Source: Bacteroidaceae bacterium (lineage in GTDB: Bacteria > Bacteroidota > Bacteroidia > Bacteroidales > Bacteroidaceae). From it: DNA of 64,000 bases. The stretch lies in the NCBI GenBank assembly GCA_017445925.1, contig JAFSRW010000058.1, positions 38,863 through 102,862 on the forward strand, written 5' to 3'. Shown in pieces: positions 41,029 through 50,841 of the stretch; position 1 is the first letter of the stretch, and the number at the start of each line of letters is the position of its first letter. The notes below the pieces were generated by a model that made no database searches, was not told where the DNA came from, and saw nothing but the letters and a program-made list of their open reading frames with translations. The position numbers and the translations under genes were made by a program.

Positions 41029-41787
41029 TTACTGTATTTGTCTTCCATCGAGGAACTTGATGATGCGGTCTGTCTGCTGTGCTTGTTGCTCGTTGTGTGT
41101 TACCATTACGATGGTGCGTCCATCCTCGCGGTTCAGCTTGTGCAGCAGTTCCATAATCTCGGCACCCATCTTCGAGTCCAGGTTACCTGTCGGCTCGTCG
41201 GCAAGGAGTATCTCGGGGTTGCCGATGATGGCGCGAGCGATGGCGACACGCTGACACTGACCGCCGGAGAGCTGAGTGGGACGATGCTTCATGCGATGCG
41301 AGAGGCCAACGCGCTCGATGACTTCCTTTGCCAGGCGCAGACGCTCGCCGCTGCGCACGCCGCGATAGATGAGCGGTATCTGCACGTTGTCCAGTACGTT
41401 GAGCGTTGAGATGAGATGAAAGCTCTGGAACACGAAGCCCAGCGTCTTGTTGCGAATCTCCGCCATCTTGTTGTCGGAGAGCTTCGGGTCAATCTTCGTG
41501 CCGCAGAGTTCGATGGTGCCGCTCGTGGGCTCGTCCAAGAGGCCCATGATATTCAGCAACGTTGACTTGCCGCAACCGGAAGGTCCCATGATGCTCAGGA
41601 ACTCGCCCTTCTGCACTTCCAGGTTCACGTTTTCCAACGCCTGTGTCTCCACTTCGTCAGTACGATAGATTTTGTTGATCTCAGTCAGTTTAATTACGGC
41701 CTCACCCCGGCCCTCTCCCGTGGGAGAGGGAGTAGATTGTGATTGACTTGGTTGATTCTGATTGAATACTTTTTCTTCTGTGTTCAT
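41029..41787 (-). CDS. MacB/LolD-type ABC transporter ATPase
   Basis: A 252-residue ATPase: Walker A GPSGCGKST, Q-loop FQSFHLI, signature LSGGQCQRVAIARA, Walker B ILLADEPTG and the H-loop VTHNE. It is the only ATPase in the cluster and presumably powers all four permease pairs, as the separate ATP-binding subunit of MacB-like transporters. Its first 30 residues include the repeat-encoded STPSPTGEGRGEAV ahead of the true domain start (VIKLTEINKIYRTDEVETQA). It lies in the middle of the permease genes. Confidence 0.93.
   Translation of the reverse strand: MNTEEKVFNQNQPSQSQSTPSPTGEGRGEAVIKLTEINKIYRTDEVETQALENVNLEVQKGEFLSIMGPSGCGKSTLLNIMGLLDEPTSGTIELCGTKIDPKLSDNKMAEIRNKTLGFVFQSFHLISTLNVLDNVQIPLIYRGVRSGERLRLAKEVIERVGLSHRMKHRPTQLSGGQCQRVAIARAIIGNPEILLADEPTGNLDSKMGAEIMELLHKLNREDGRTIVMVTHNEQQAQQTDRIIKFLDGRQIQ
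41701..41731. repeat. family A repeat at ATPase N-terminus
   Basis: Core CTCTCCCGTGGGAGAGG; encodes PSPTGEGRGEA in frame ahead of the first strand. Confidence 0.75.
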
Positions 41788-41819
41788 AATCTTATTATTT
41801 TATTGGTTTATAATTTCTT

Positions 41820-42036
41820 TGATTAGAAGTTAAAGAAGTTAGAGAAGTTATCGGCCTTTCGGCCTGAGAAGTTAAAGACGATAGTTTTACACGTGCTTCA
41901 GTAACTTTCACTCTTCACTCTTCACTCCCCCTAAAGGGCGACTAGGGTCTTTAGAGTAGCCACTGAATGTGGCTGCGGCCCCACAAAGGGGAGCGAATCC
42001 CCATTCGCGACGGAGGGACCCGAAGGGATGGGGGTT
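41820..42036. repeat. mixed repeats between ATPase and permease
   Basis: Tandem GAAGTTA units, a TCGGCCTTTCGGCC hairpin, TTCACTC units and GC-rich palindromes fill this gap. No sigma-54 element is seen here. Confidence 0.6.
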
Positions 42037-43398
42037 CTACTCTTCCCTTATTGCATCTGTTATTTTCGTATTAATTATCTTTATTGCCGGTATGGCTGTT
42101 CCTATCAAGACAGTACATAATATAATAAGGTACACGATGCCGGACACGATGAGGAAGTGCGGCCAGAAGTGGTCGGGCCAAGTCTGGTCGGTAGGATTCT
42201 CGTAATGGCTGGTATTGTACATGGTCTCGAAGTGCTCCAATCCGAAGTGAGTTATATTAGAACCTTCGTTATACTCCAAGCCGCTGTAGGCGTAGTTCAG
42301 GTAGATGATGCAGCCGATAATGACAGCAACGGTTGCCATGAGCGCCCCTTCGGAGAGGAAACCCAGCAACAGACGCGGACGGGTAGCTCCGAAGGCTCGG
42401 CGCACACCACATTCCTCGGTGCGGCGCTTGGCTTGCAGCCAGACGGTACCGATGATGGCGAGGCTGAGGTTTACCAGGAAGAAAAGTGCCAGCATCAGGC
42501 TGCGATTTACCTCCTGCGTATTGCCTTCCCTCAGTTCTGATTGTTTGATGTAATCCTTGAAGGTCATCAGTTTGCTGATGCGGCAGAACTCCGTATCACC
42601 CTTTGATATGAGCTCTTGTCCGTGCTCCTCGACGAAGCGTCCTGGGTGGATGCCCTTCTTTAGTCGGATGACGACGTCCGCATCGGTAAGGAAGTTAGTG
42701 TATGGGAAGAAGATGATGGTGCGTATGTCGCGGGCTAAGGACAGGCGGAAGTCTTCCACGACGCCCATGACGGTAGCGTCGATCCACTCCATTGGACGCC
42801 CTGTATCTGGTTGACCATAATGTTGGAAGTGGCGGCCTACCACATCGTCCGTACCAAAGAGTGTAAGGGCAGCTTTTCGGGTCAGAACGGCCTTGTCAGG
42901 CTTACCTTTTTTCATTATCTTAGAGAGTTCCTCTGCCGACGGACTTCCAGGCATTGGCCGTAAGCCGTAGGTTTCAAAGAATCTGGCATTACTCGCAAAG
43001 CAAACCTCTGTTATCCAGATGGTATCCTTCTCGTTGCTGACCGTGTGGTAGGATGGACTGTTTTCGCCAATTACCGTACCGTTTCGATTGTAAATATATG
43101 CACTCTCTACGCCCTCCATCGATTCCAACTGGCGGAGGAACTGCATTTGGCGTTCCTCAGTCATATTAATGACAGATTCATCGGCATCTGTCTTCGGCTT
43201 CGTTTTGGCATGGAGCAGTTGGTCTGCATCGTACATCATTGGCAAACTGCGGTAGTAGAGGTTCACCACAGCCGGGTCGATAACTACCCATGCCACAACG
43301 CTGATTACCACCAGTTCGAGGAAGAGCCAAATAGCCCCCCTCCCAACCTCCCCCCGGGGAGGGAGGAGATTTATGAATGATAGTTTATTCGTTTTCAT
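42037..43398 (-). CDS. FtsX/MacB-type ABC permease (pair 1, second)
   Basis: A 453-residue permease. N-terminus MKTNKLSFINLLPPRGEVGR with the family A repeat just before TM1 (about 25-45), nearly identical to the permease at 29804. It has the extracytoplasmic domain, QAKRRTEECGVRRAFGATRP, and three C-terminal TMs. It follows its partner by 66 bp. No ATP-binding motif. Confidence 0.9.
   Translation of the reverse strand: MKTNKLSFINLLPPRGEVGRGAIWLFLELVVISVVAWVVIDPAVVNLYYRSLPMMYDADQLLHAKTKPKTDADESVINMTEERQMQFLRQLESMEGVESAYIYNRNGTVIGENSPSYHTVSNEKDTIWITEVCFASNARFFETYGLRPMPGSPSAEELSKIMKKGKPDKAVLTRKAALTLFGTDDVVGRHFQHYGQPDTGRPMEWIDATVMGVVEDFRLSLARDIRTIIFFPYTNFLTDADVVIRLKKGIHPGRFVEEHGQELISKGDTEFCRISKLMTFKDYIKQSELREGNTQEVNRSLMLALFFLVNLSLAIIGTVWLQAKRRTEECGVRRAFGATRPRLLLGFLSEGALMATVAVIIGCIIYLNYAYSGLEYNEGSNITHFGLEHFETMYNTSHYENPTDQTWPDHFWPHFLIVSGIVYLIILCTVLIGTAIPAIKIINTKITDAIREE
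43334..43368. repeat. family A repeat at permease N-terminus
   Basis: Encodes LPPRGEVGRGA in frame; another copy fills the gap at about 43421-43461. Confidence 0.75.
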
Positions 43399-43464
43399 CT
43401 CTTTTGATGTTATATTTCTTGTTAGTCTCTCCTCCCTCCTCGGGGGGAGGTCGGGAGGGGGGCT

Positions 43465-44868
43465 CTATCTTTTCTCCATCATAGATTCAACAATAGGTTT
43501 TCTTAGGCTTAGCCATGCGGGAAGCAAGGCCGACAGCAGGTTCAGCACCACTACGGCGATGAAGCAGCCCACAAAGAGCAGCGGCGAAAAGAGCATTTCA
43601 CCCGTTACGATGGGGGCTGTGCTCATCATGTAGCTGTCGAAGAACAAGCTGAGAAGCTCCAAGCGGAAGCCGTAAATGGCAAGCCAAGAGATTACGAGGC
43701 CGATAATGCCGCCGATGCTGGTCAGCACCAGATTCTCCGTCACTACTTGCCAGAGCAAAGTGCTCCTGCGGGCACCAAAGGTCTTACGGATACCCATCTC
43801 TGCTGTGCGGCGCTCCATCCTGCCCGCCACAATGCCACAGAGGTTCAGGGCAGGTACGAAGAGCAGGACAAACAGCAAGCCGGCAAAGTGATAGATGAGT
43901 TGGCTGTTGGGGATTTTATTGTACCAGTCACCGCCGTTATTTCTGCGCAGGGTGTGCATCGGGTGCGTCTCCATGTCCTTTCCCAGCTCTACGTGCTTTT
44001 TTTCCATCTCCACACTGCTGGTGCTCCAGCCAAGAATCTCAGAAGAGTTGTTCGTCAGACGTGCCTCTATCTCGGCAAGTTCCTGCTTCAATGCCTTCAG
44101 GTGCTCAGTATCCTTCACAGTGGCAACGATAGAGAAATGGCCTGTGTAAGGGGAATTAATTTCGTATTTGTCTTCCCGAAGCGTGTAGGGTAGGAACAGG
44201 TCGGCATAGCTGTCGGGCGTTAGCTGGCTGCCGTTTCGCACTACGCCTGTCACACGTACGCTCAATCCGTTCTCCATGGTCACCATTTGCCCCTTTGCCT
44301 CCTTGTCCTTACCAAACAGACGCTCGGCAAGGGCTTCGCTGATGACGCAGACTTTCTCGCGAGCTTCTACCTGCTTCTTGGTGAATGGTCGTCCCTCTAT
44401 GAAGTCGTACTCATAAATCTTGAAGAAGTCGGCGCTTGTCCAGTTGAGGATAACCTCCATGTATTCGCCCTTCTTTGCGAGTACAAAACCTTGGCATTCC
44501 GAGGAGTACTTGCCCCTTCCGACGGCCAAGTTGGTAGGAGAGCAGTACTCTATGTTGGGGCTGGACATGAACCATTCCTCAAAAGCCTTCGAACCGAAAT
44601 ATGTCATACTTGCTCCACCTCCTTCTCCGTCATTCATCGTTATGATGCCATCGAAGTAAACCGTCCGCATCCTGTTCACCTCGGGATAAATGGGTGCCAG
44701 CTTGATGTAATACACCACCGCCATCACCATCGTGAAAGCAATGGCCATTGCCGTTCCTGCAATATGTATCGCAGAGAACAGCTTTTCTTCTCGCATCATG
44801 GAAAAAGCCCCCTTCCAACTCCCCCCAAGGGAGGGAGAGAAAGAACTATGTTTAAATATTCTACTCAT
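43465..44868 (-). CDS. FtsX/MacB-type ABC permease (pair 1, first gene of cluster)
   Basis: A 467-residue permease, the promoter-proximal gene. The repeat-encoded SFSPSLGGSWKGAF (about 8-22) lies before REEKLFSAIHIAGTAMAIAF (TM1). The extracytoplasmic domain follows EVNRMRTVYF, with AGRMERRTAEMGIRKTFGARRS before the three C-terminal TMs. It ends VESMMEKR, like the permease at 31164. It is preceded by the sigma-54 promoter at 44965-44979. Confidence 0.9.
   Translation of the reverse strand: MSRIFKHSSFSPSLGGSWKGAFSMMREEKLFSAIHIAGTAMAIAFTMVMAVVYYIKLAPIYPEVNRMRTVYFDGIITMNDGEGGGASMTYFGSKAFEEWFMSSPNIEYCSPTNLAVGRGKYSSECQGFVLAKKGEYMEVILNWTSADFFKIYEYDFIEGRPFTKKQVEAREKVCVISEALAERLFGKDKEAKGQMVTMENGLSVRVTGVVRNGSQLTPDSYADLFLPYTLREDKYEINSPYTGHFSIVATVKDTEHLKALKQELAEIEARLTNNSSEILGWSTSSVEMEKKHVELGKDMETHPMHTLRRNNGGDWYNKIPNSQLIYHFAGLLFVLLFVPALNLCGIVAGRMERRTAEMGIRKTFGARRSTLLWQVVTENLVLTSIGGIIGLVISWLAIYGFRLELLSLFFDSYMMSTAPIVTGEMLFSPLLFVGCFIAVVVLNLLSALLPAWLSLRKPIVESMMEKR
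44806..44838. repeat. family A repeat at permease N-terminus
   Basis: Encodes SPSLGGSWKGAF in frame. A separate family A copy lies in the leader at about 44905-44940. Confidence 0.75.
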
Positions 44869-44964
44869 TATTTATATTGTGTTTTGTTATTTGTTTATCG
44901 TATGCGTTCCCCTCGCCCACGGGAGAGGGGTTAGGGGAGATGCTGTGTCTTCATTCATTATACA

Positions 44965-44979
44965 GCAACAATCGTGCCA
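44965..44979 (-). promoter_or_regulatory. sigma-54 (-24/-12) promoter of export cluster
   Basis: On the minus strand TGGCAC, 5 bp, TTGC: an exact -24/-12 consensus. It lies about 97 bp upstream of the first permease start, and the cluster ends with an NtrC-type regulator. Confidence 0.75.
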
Positions 44980-45022
44980 AAAACGTAACTGCCTGAAAAT
45001 CAGCAGTGGGACAAAAAACAAC

Positions 45023-45060
45023 TGTCCATTTCTGGACACTTGAGTGTTCGAAAATGGACA
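45023..45060. promoter_or_regulatory. two phased activator sites upstream of the sigma-54 promoter
   Basis: TGTCCATTTCTGGACA (45023-45038) and TGTTCGAAAATGGACA (45045-45060) are 16-bp dyads whose centres are 22 bp apart, together forming a 42-bp palindrome. They lie 45-95 bp upstream of the -24 element, as upstream activating sequences of NtrC-type proteins do. Confidence 0.65.
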
Positions 45061-45333
45061 GTGTGGACAATAATCAGGCATCGCGGATTGGGGTATAACC
45101 AAGGGGGGCCCTGAATCAGGGCGGTGCCTTACTGGTTACGCAACGCTTGAAGGTATCTTCGTCATCAGCATGGTCGCGAATCGCGACGAACGGCACCATT
45201 GCCGATGAGCACCTCTCTAAACACCAGCGCAAATTTTCGCCCGTTAACTTTCGACCATGCAGGTTCCATGTTTCTGATGGTCATCATAAAATGACAGTAT
45301 CTCGAAAATAAAAATAAAAAGCGGCTTGCAAGT

Positions 45334-45478
45334 GGTCATTTGGTCAAGGTCATTTGGTCATTTTCGATTTCGGGAACGCAGTCATTTGCTCACTATATAT
45401 AAATAGATTTATAATATAGTGGCGGTTTTGACACAATCTGTTTTCGATTTTGACAAATGACCAAATGACCAAATGACC
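45334..45478. repeat. inverted repeat with GGTCATTT tandem arms
   Basis: Arm 45334-45364 has about four GGTCATTT-like units; arm 45452-45478 has the inverse, AAATGACC units. The loop contains a near-palindromic AT segment (45392-45420). Confidence 0.75.
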
Positions 45479-45511
45479 GCGCCCCCTGAAACCCTGAATA
45501 AAGTTCGCAAG

Positions 45512-45662
45512 TGTTGCAGTTGTTGCAGTTGTTGCAGTTAAAAATAAGACTATGAAAAGACTAAACTAAACTTTTATATTTATATATATATATAAATATA
45601 AAGGTAATTTTTAGGTTTTGTTGGTTTGAAAACTAACTGCAACAACTGCAACACTGCAACAC
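45512..45662. repeat. inverted repeat with TTGCAG tandem arms
   Basis: Arm 45512-45539 carries three TTGCAGTTG-type units; arm 45635-45662 carries the inverse. The loop holds a perfect AT palindrome of about 30 bp (around 45573-45602). Confidence 0.75.
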
Positions 45663-45894
45663 GCTGATGAAAAAAAGTTTGAAAAAAGTTTGTCAATCAT
45701 TCGAGAACCGCAATACCAGTGCCGTATCTTTGTGGTGTGAAAATTAAGGGCTGCAGCGGCAGCCCCTAAGGAAAAAATTTGCGACCCTTAAGGGCTACAA
45801 AAAACCATTGAACAATGATCATGAGCATTGAACATTAGGCTTTAACCCTTAGTTAATTGAAATATTGAAATTTGTTTGACAGGAGGAACTGAGG

Positions 45895-46524
45895 TTATAT
45901 CATGCTGAAAAGGAACTGCTGACCTGTATAGTCGCAACGAACGGTGCCAAAGCGGATAAGGCGAGCCAGCAGACTGATGACCTTAAAGCGAGGGATGCGC
46001 GATAGGCTGACTATCTGGTTCAACGTTTGACGACGCCCCTCCATAATACGGAGCAGCTTGCTTATATTGTCGTCGTAGGTAAGCATAATGCCCTGAGGTT
46101 TCTGTAATTCGCGCCAGAGAGCCAGATGAACGGGGGAAGCCACAATATTCTCGTCGGCAATGCGGATATAGGCACGCTTATTTCCTTCCTCATCCAATGC
46201 ACAAACGGGTCGTTTAACGGATGGGGGAACGGTGGCAATAACAATGGTACGCCCGTCGATATGATAGGTATCGAACTTAATACTGGCTTCCGGCTTGCAG
46301 AATTTATATGCCGCCTGATGCATCATGAAGATTTCTTCTTCGCTACGGACACCAGCTATCTGTCCATCGTCGCGCACGCCAATGAGTAACCTGCCGCCAT
46401 CCGTATTGGCAAAAGCCGAAACAGACTTGGCAAGTTTGCTGGCATCGGCCACTCGATACTTGAAGTCTTGCTGCTGATGCTCGCCCTCGCGAATGAGGCT
46501 AAGAAGATATCTTTTATCATCCAT
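45895..46524 (-). CDS. AlbA_2 (Schlafen-like) putative DNA-binding protein
   Basis: A 209-residue protein. Residues 8-130 form the AlbA_2/Schlafen AAA_4 domain (EHQQQDFKYRVADASKLAKS, ANTDGGRLLIGVRDDGQIAG, AYIRIADENIVASP). The C-terminal 70 residues look like a winged helix (LNQIVSLSRIPRFKVISLLA). Family members are thought to be transcriptional regulators; function unproven. On the minus strand TACCTTTG (46540-46533) lies just upstream of the start. Confidence 0.85.
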   Translation of the reverse strand: MDDKRYLLSLIREGEHQQQDFKYRVADASKLAKSVSAFANTDGGRLLIGVRDDGQIAGVRSEEEIFMMHQAAYKFCKPEASIKFDTYHIDGRTIVIATVPPSVKRPVCALDEEGNKRAYIRIADENIVASPVHLALWRELQKPQGIMLTYDDNISKLLRIMEGRRQTLNQIVSLSRIPRFKVISLLARLIRFGTVRCDYTGQQFLFSMI

Positions 46525-46544
46525 TTCAAGGGCAAAGGTACAAA

Positions 46545-46632
46545 AAAAGGACCCCCTAACCCCCTTTAGGGGGAACTAAAAGTGATTAATATAGAAGAAA
46601 CGACCTCCTAACCCCCTTTAAGGGGAAAGAAA
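46545..46632. repeat. intergenic family A repeats
   Basis: Two copies of ACCCCCT/CCCTTTAGGGGG-type palindromes between the divergent AlbA_2 and fRMsr genes. Confidence 0.65.
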
Positions 46633-46695
46633 AATGAAAAATAACGATTATTTTTTGTAACTTCGCGGCATAATTATAAGATAAAAGCCAAAAAG

Positions 46696-47145
46696 ATGAC
46701 AAAGGAAGAGAAATACATGGATATGGTGAGTGGGATAAGGGCACTCATAGAGGGTGAGACGGATATGATAGCTGTGATGAGCAATGTGGCAGCAGAAATC
46801 CATCAGACTATGGGATTCTGGTGGACGGGCTTCTACCGTGTGATAGGCGACGAGCTGGTGCTGGGGCCATTCCAGGGACCTATTGCCTGTATGCACATTG
46901 CCTACGGAAGGGGTGTTTGCGGTACAGCTTGGAAGAAAGCCGAAACAATCATTGTGCCCGACGTAGAACAGTTCCCTGGGCATATAGCTTGCAGCAGTCA
47001 GTCGCGCTCTGAGATAGTTGTCCCTGTATTTTCGCACGACGATGAAAAAAAGGTGATTGCTGTGCTGGATATCGACAGCGAGCATTTGGCAACCTTCGAC
47101 GAAACAGACCGCAAATTCCTGGAGGAAATCTGCGGTCTGATATAG
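46696..47145 (+). CDS. msrC: free methionine-(R)-sulfoxide reductase (GAF domain)
   Basis: A 149-residue single-GAF protein. It reduces free methionine-R-sulfoxide in the cytosol using thioredoxin. The three family cysteines are seen in GPIACMHIAYG, GRGVCGTAW and HIACSSQSRSEIV, and the fold ends with VIAVLDIDSEHLATFD. Single gene; a near-consensus TAACTTCG lies at 46658-46665 upstream. It converges with the esterase gene, about 20 bp apart. Confidence 0.93.
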   Translation: MTKEEKYMDMVSGIRALIEGETDMIAVMSNVAAEIHQTMGFWWTGFYRVIGDELVLGPFQGPIACMHIAYGRGVCGTAWKKAETIIVPDVEQFPGHIACSSQSRSEIVVPVFSHDDEKKVIAVLDIDSEHLATFDETDRKFLEEICGLI

Positions 47146-47163
47146 GAAGTCGTTTTTTCTGCT

Positions 47164-49221
<2,058 letters not shown>

Positions 49222-50679
49222 TTAATGATTACGGAAATTCCATTTCGCATTGTCGGTGCTGAAGTCGTAAGGAGCCAACGTGGGTGTGCTGTCGGCAATG
49301 GAATACAGTACATAACGTGTGTTCAGCCCCTGCTGGCCGGGAATAGTCTTCGGCATGATGCGGTAGGTGCCATCTGTGAGTTGTTCGATGCGCCATAGCT
49401 GTTCGGGCTTACCCGTGAAGGAAGGTACGGTGGTAACTTCCAGATTGGCAGTTGCCGTCAGCGTACGTTCAGTCCCCTCGATGACGATACGGAAGTAAGG
49501 ACCGCCCAGATAGCCACCAGCCTCAGGAACGGGAGTGATGCTCCAGCGTTGCCAGGGGCGGAACATATAGTCGCTACAACGCACAGGAATATCGCCCTTG
49601 GGCCATGTGCCGATGACATCCTCTAACTTCTGGTCGGGGAGGACCTTTACGGGTTCGTTAGGGTCAATCTGCCAGAAACGCTGACGTTCCTGCTCCATGC
49701 GAACGAAATCGACACTCAGTTCCAGCGAGTAGCCGCGACGCTCCGACTCAATCTCGAAGGTTCCACCCTTAAAAGGTTCACCAGCCACAGGCCAGTCGTT
49801 CTTCCAAAGCAAAGGTCGGATACCCAGAACGCTGCGTCCGCTCATATCGAAGTCGGCCTCGAAGTGGCAAGACATCACCTCTACACCCTCGTCGATGATG
49901 GTTCGTCCGAAGTGCCCGGGACCTGTCTTGCGGTCACCTGCAGCAATGACCATGCGGCCTCCGCCATGGAACATATCACGCCCTACATTATCTATATAAG
50001 GACCTTCCACATTACGGGAACGTCCCACCACTATGTTATAGGTTGAGTTCACGCCGTCGCAGCAGGTGCCGTGAGTACCCAACAGATAATACCAGCCGTC
50101 GCGCCAGATAAGGTCGGTTGCCTCGCAGTCGATGGCAATGTCTTTCTCCTGATTGCCTTTTATGCGTTCACCCGTCTTTGGGTCTAACTCAATCAGCCTG
50201 ATAGTGCCGAAATAGGTGCCGTATGTTGTCCACAGACGATTTGTTGACGGATCGAGCAGTAAGCAGGGATCAATAGCATCGCAGTCTTCCATCCCGTCAC
50301 TTGATGCAACTTCAATAGGGTTGCTGTACTTAAAGTCGGGCGATTTAGGGTCGAGCGTCTTGTTCCACATGGTCAGGATGCGTCCGTTATGTCCGCCTCC
50401 CAGTCCGCCTCCAGTTGCACCATAAATAACAAGGTAGCGGTCGCCAATCTTCAACACATCAGGTGCCGCACCACCTCCTGGACGCTCAGCACCCGAGTGC
50501 CACGACCATCCGTCTTCGCTAATCAGTCCGCCTCCGCCTGTTCCGAATGTGTAATACTTGCCGTCACATTCCGCAATGGTTGAGGGGTCGTGAATATAGG
50601 GAGCACCAACCTGTGCCACGCTTCGGCTAATGAAGAATGAAGAGTGAAGAGTGAAGAATAAAAGGAATATCTTTTTCAT
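49222..50679 (-). CDS. GH43 arabinanase-like enzyme with C-terminal lectin-like part
   Basis: A 485-residue secreted GH43. The five-bladed propeller has catalytic Asp in YIHDPST (about 31), the pKa-modulating Asp in DAIDPCLL and the acid Glu in DCEATDLIW. These resemble endo-1,5-arabinanases and arabinofuranosidases. The C-terminal 130 residues look like a ricin-type/beta-trefoil binding module. The signal region contains a repeat-encoded FTLHSSFFISR, from a family B unit at 50629-50659, which supplies much of the hydrophobic signal peptide. It lies in the xylan/arabinan operon. Confidence 0.9.
   Translation of the reverse strand: MKKIFLLFFTLHSSFFISRSVAQVGAPYIHDPSTIAECDGKYYTFGTGGGGLISEDGWSWHSGAERPGGGAAPDVLKIGDRYLVIYGATGGGLGGGHNGRILTMWNKTLDPKSPDFKYSNPIEVASSDGMEDCDAIDPCLLLDPSTNRLWTTYGTYFGTIRLIELDPKTGERIKGNQEKDIAIDCEATDLIWRDGWYYLLGTHGTCCDGVNSTYNIVVGRSRNVEGPYIDNVGRDMFHGGGRMVIAAGDRKTGPGHFGRTIIDEGVEVMSCHFEADFDMSGRSVLGIRPLLWKNDWPVAGEPFKGGTFEIESERRGYSLELSVDFVRMEQERQRFWQIDPNEPVKVLPDQKLEDVIGTWPKGDIPVRCSDYMFRPWQRWSITPVPEAGGYLGGPYFRIVIEGTERTLTATANLEVTTVPSFTGKPEQLWRIEQLTDGTYRIMPKTIPGQQGLNTRYVLYSIADSTPTLAPYDFSTDNAKWNFRNH
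50629..50659. repeat. family B repeat in GH43 signal peptide
   Basis: GAAGAATGAAGAGTGAAGAG-type units encode LHSSFFISR within the signal peptide. Confidence 0.65.
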
Positions 50680-50682
50680 AAT

Positions 50683-50841
50683 GAGTTAGTCGTTTGGGGA
50701 GTTAGTCGTTTGGTCGTTTGGGGAGTTAGTCGTTTGGTCGTTTGGGGAGTTAGTCGTTTGGTCGTTTGGGGAGTTAGTCGTTTGGTCGTTTGGGGAGTTA
50801 GTCGTTAATAATGTTCAATGTTCAATGTTCAATGTTCAATG
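50683..50841. repeat. 24-bp and heptamer tandem arrays
   Basis: 50683-50806 holds about four and a half 24-bp units of GAGTTAGTCGTTTGGTCGTT type with clean periodicity. 50811-50841 holds more than four AATGTTC heptamers. The heptamers supply the last codons and stop of the GH43 gene at 50822. Confidence 0.85.

Larger units (their letters stand above)
45102..45894. other. non-coding region rich in inverted repeats
   Basis: No supported gene. It holds a stem-loop at about 45097-45138 (GCCCTG-AAT-CAGGGC core), a TCGCGAATCGCGA palindrome near 45177, two large inverted-repeat structures (45334-45478 and 45512-45662), a promoter-like TATCTTTG at 45725-45732 on the plus strand, and a GGGCTGC-AGCG-GCAGCCC hairpin just after it (45749-45766). 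A small RNA starting near 45740 is possible but unsupported otherwise. Confidence 0.6.

Noticed and set aside
45725-45800. Small RNA gene starting after TATCTTTG
   Set aside because: The -7 element has no -33 partner at the right distance; the hairpin after it has no U tract, so it is mentioned only within the non-coding region.
50683-50806. Possible CRISPR array
   Set aside because: Units are contiguous 24-bp tandem repeats without variable spacers and no cas genes are near.
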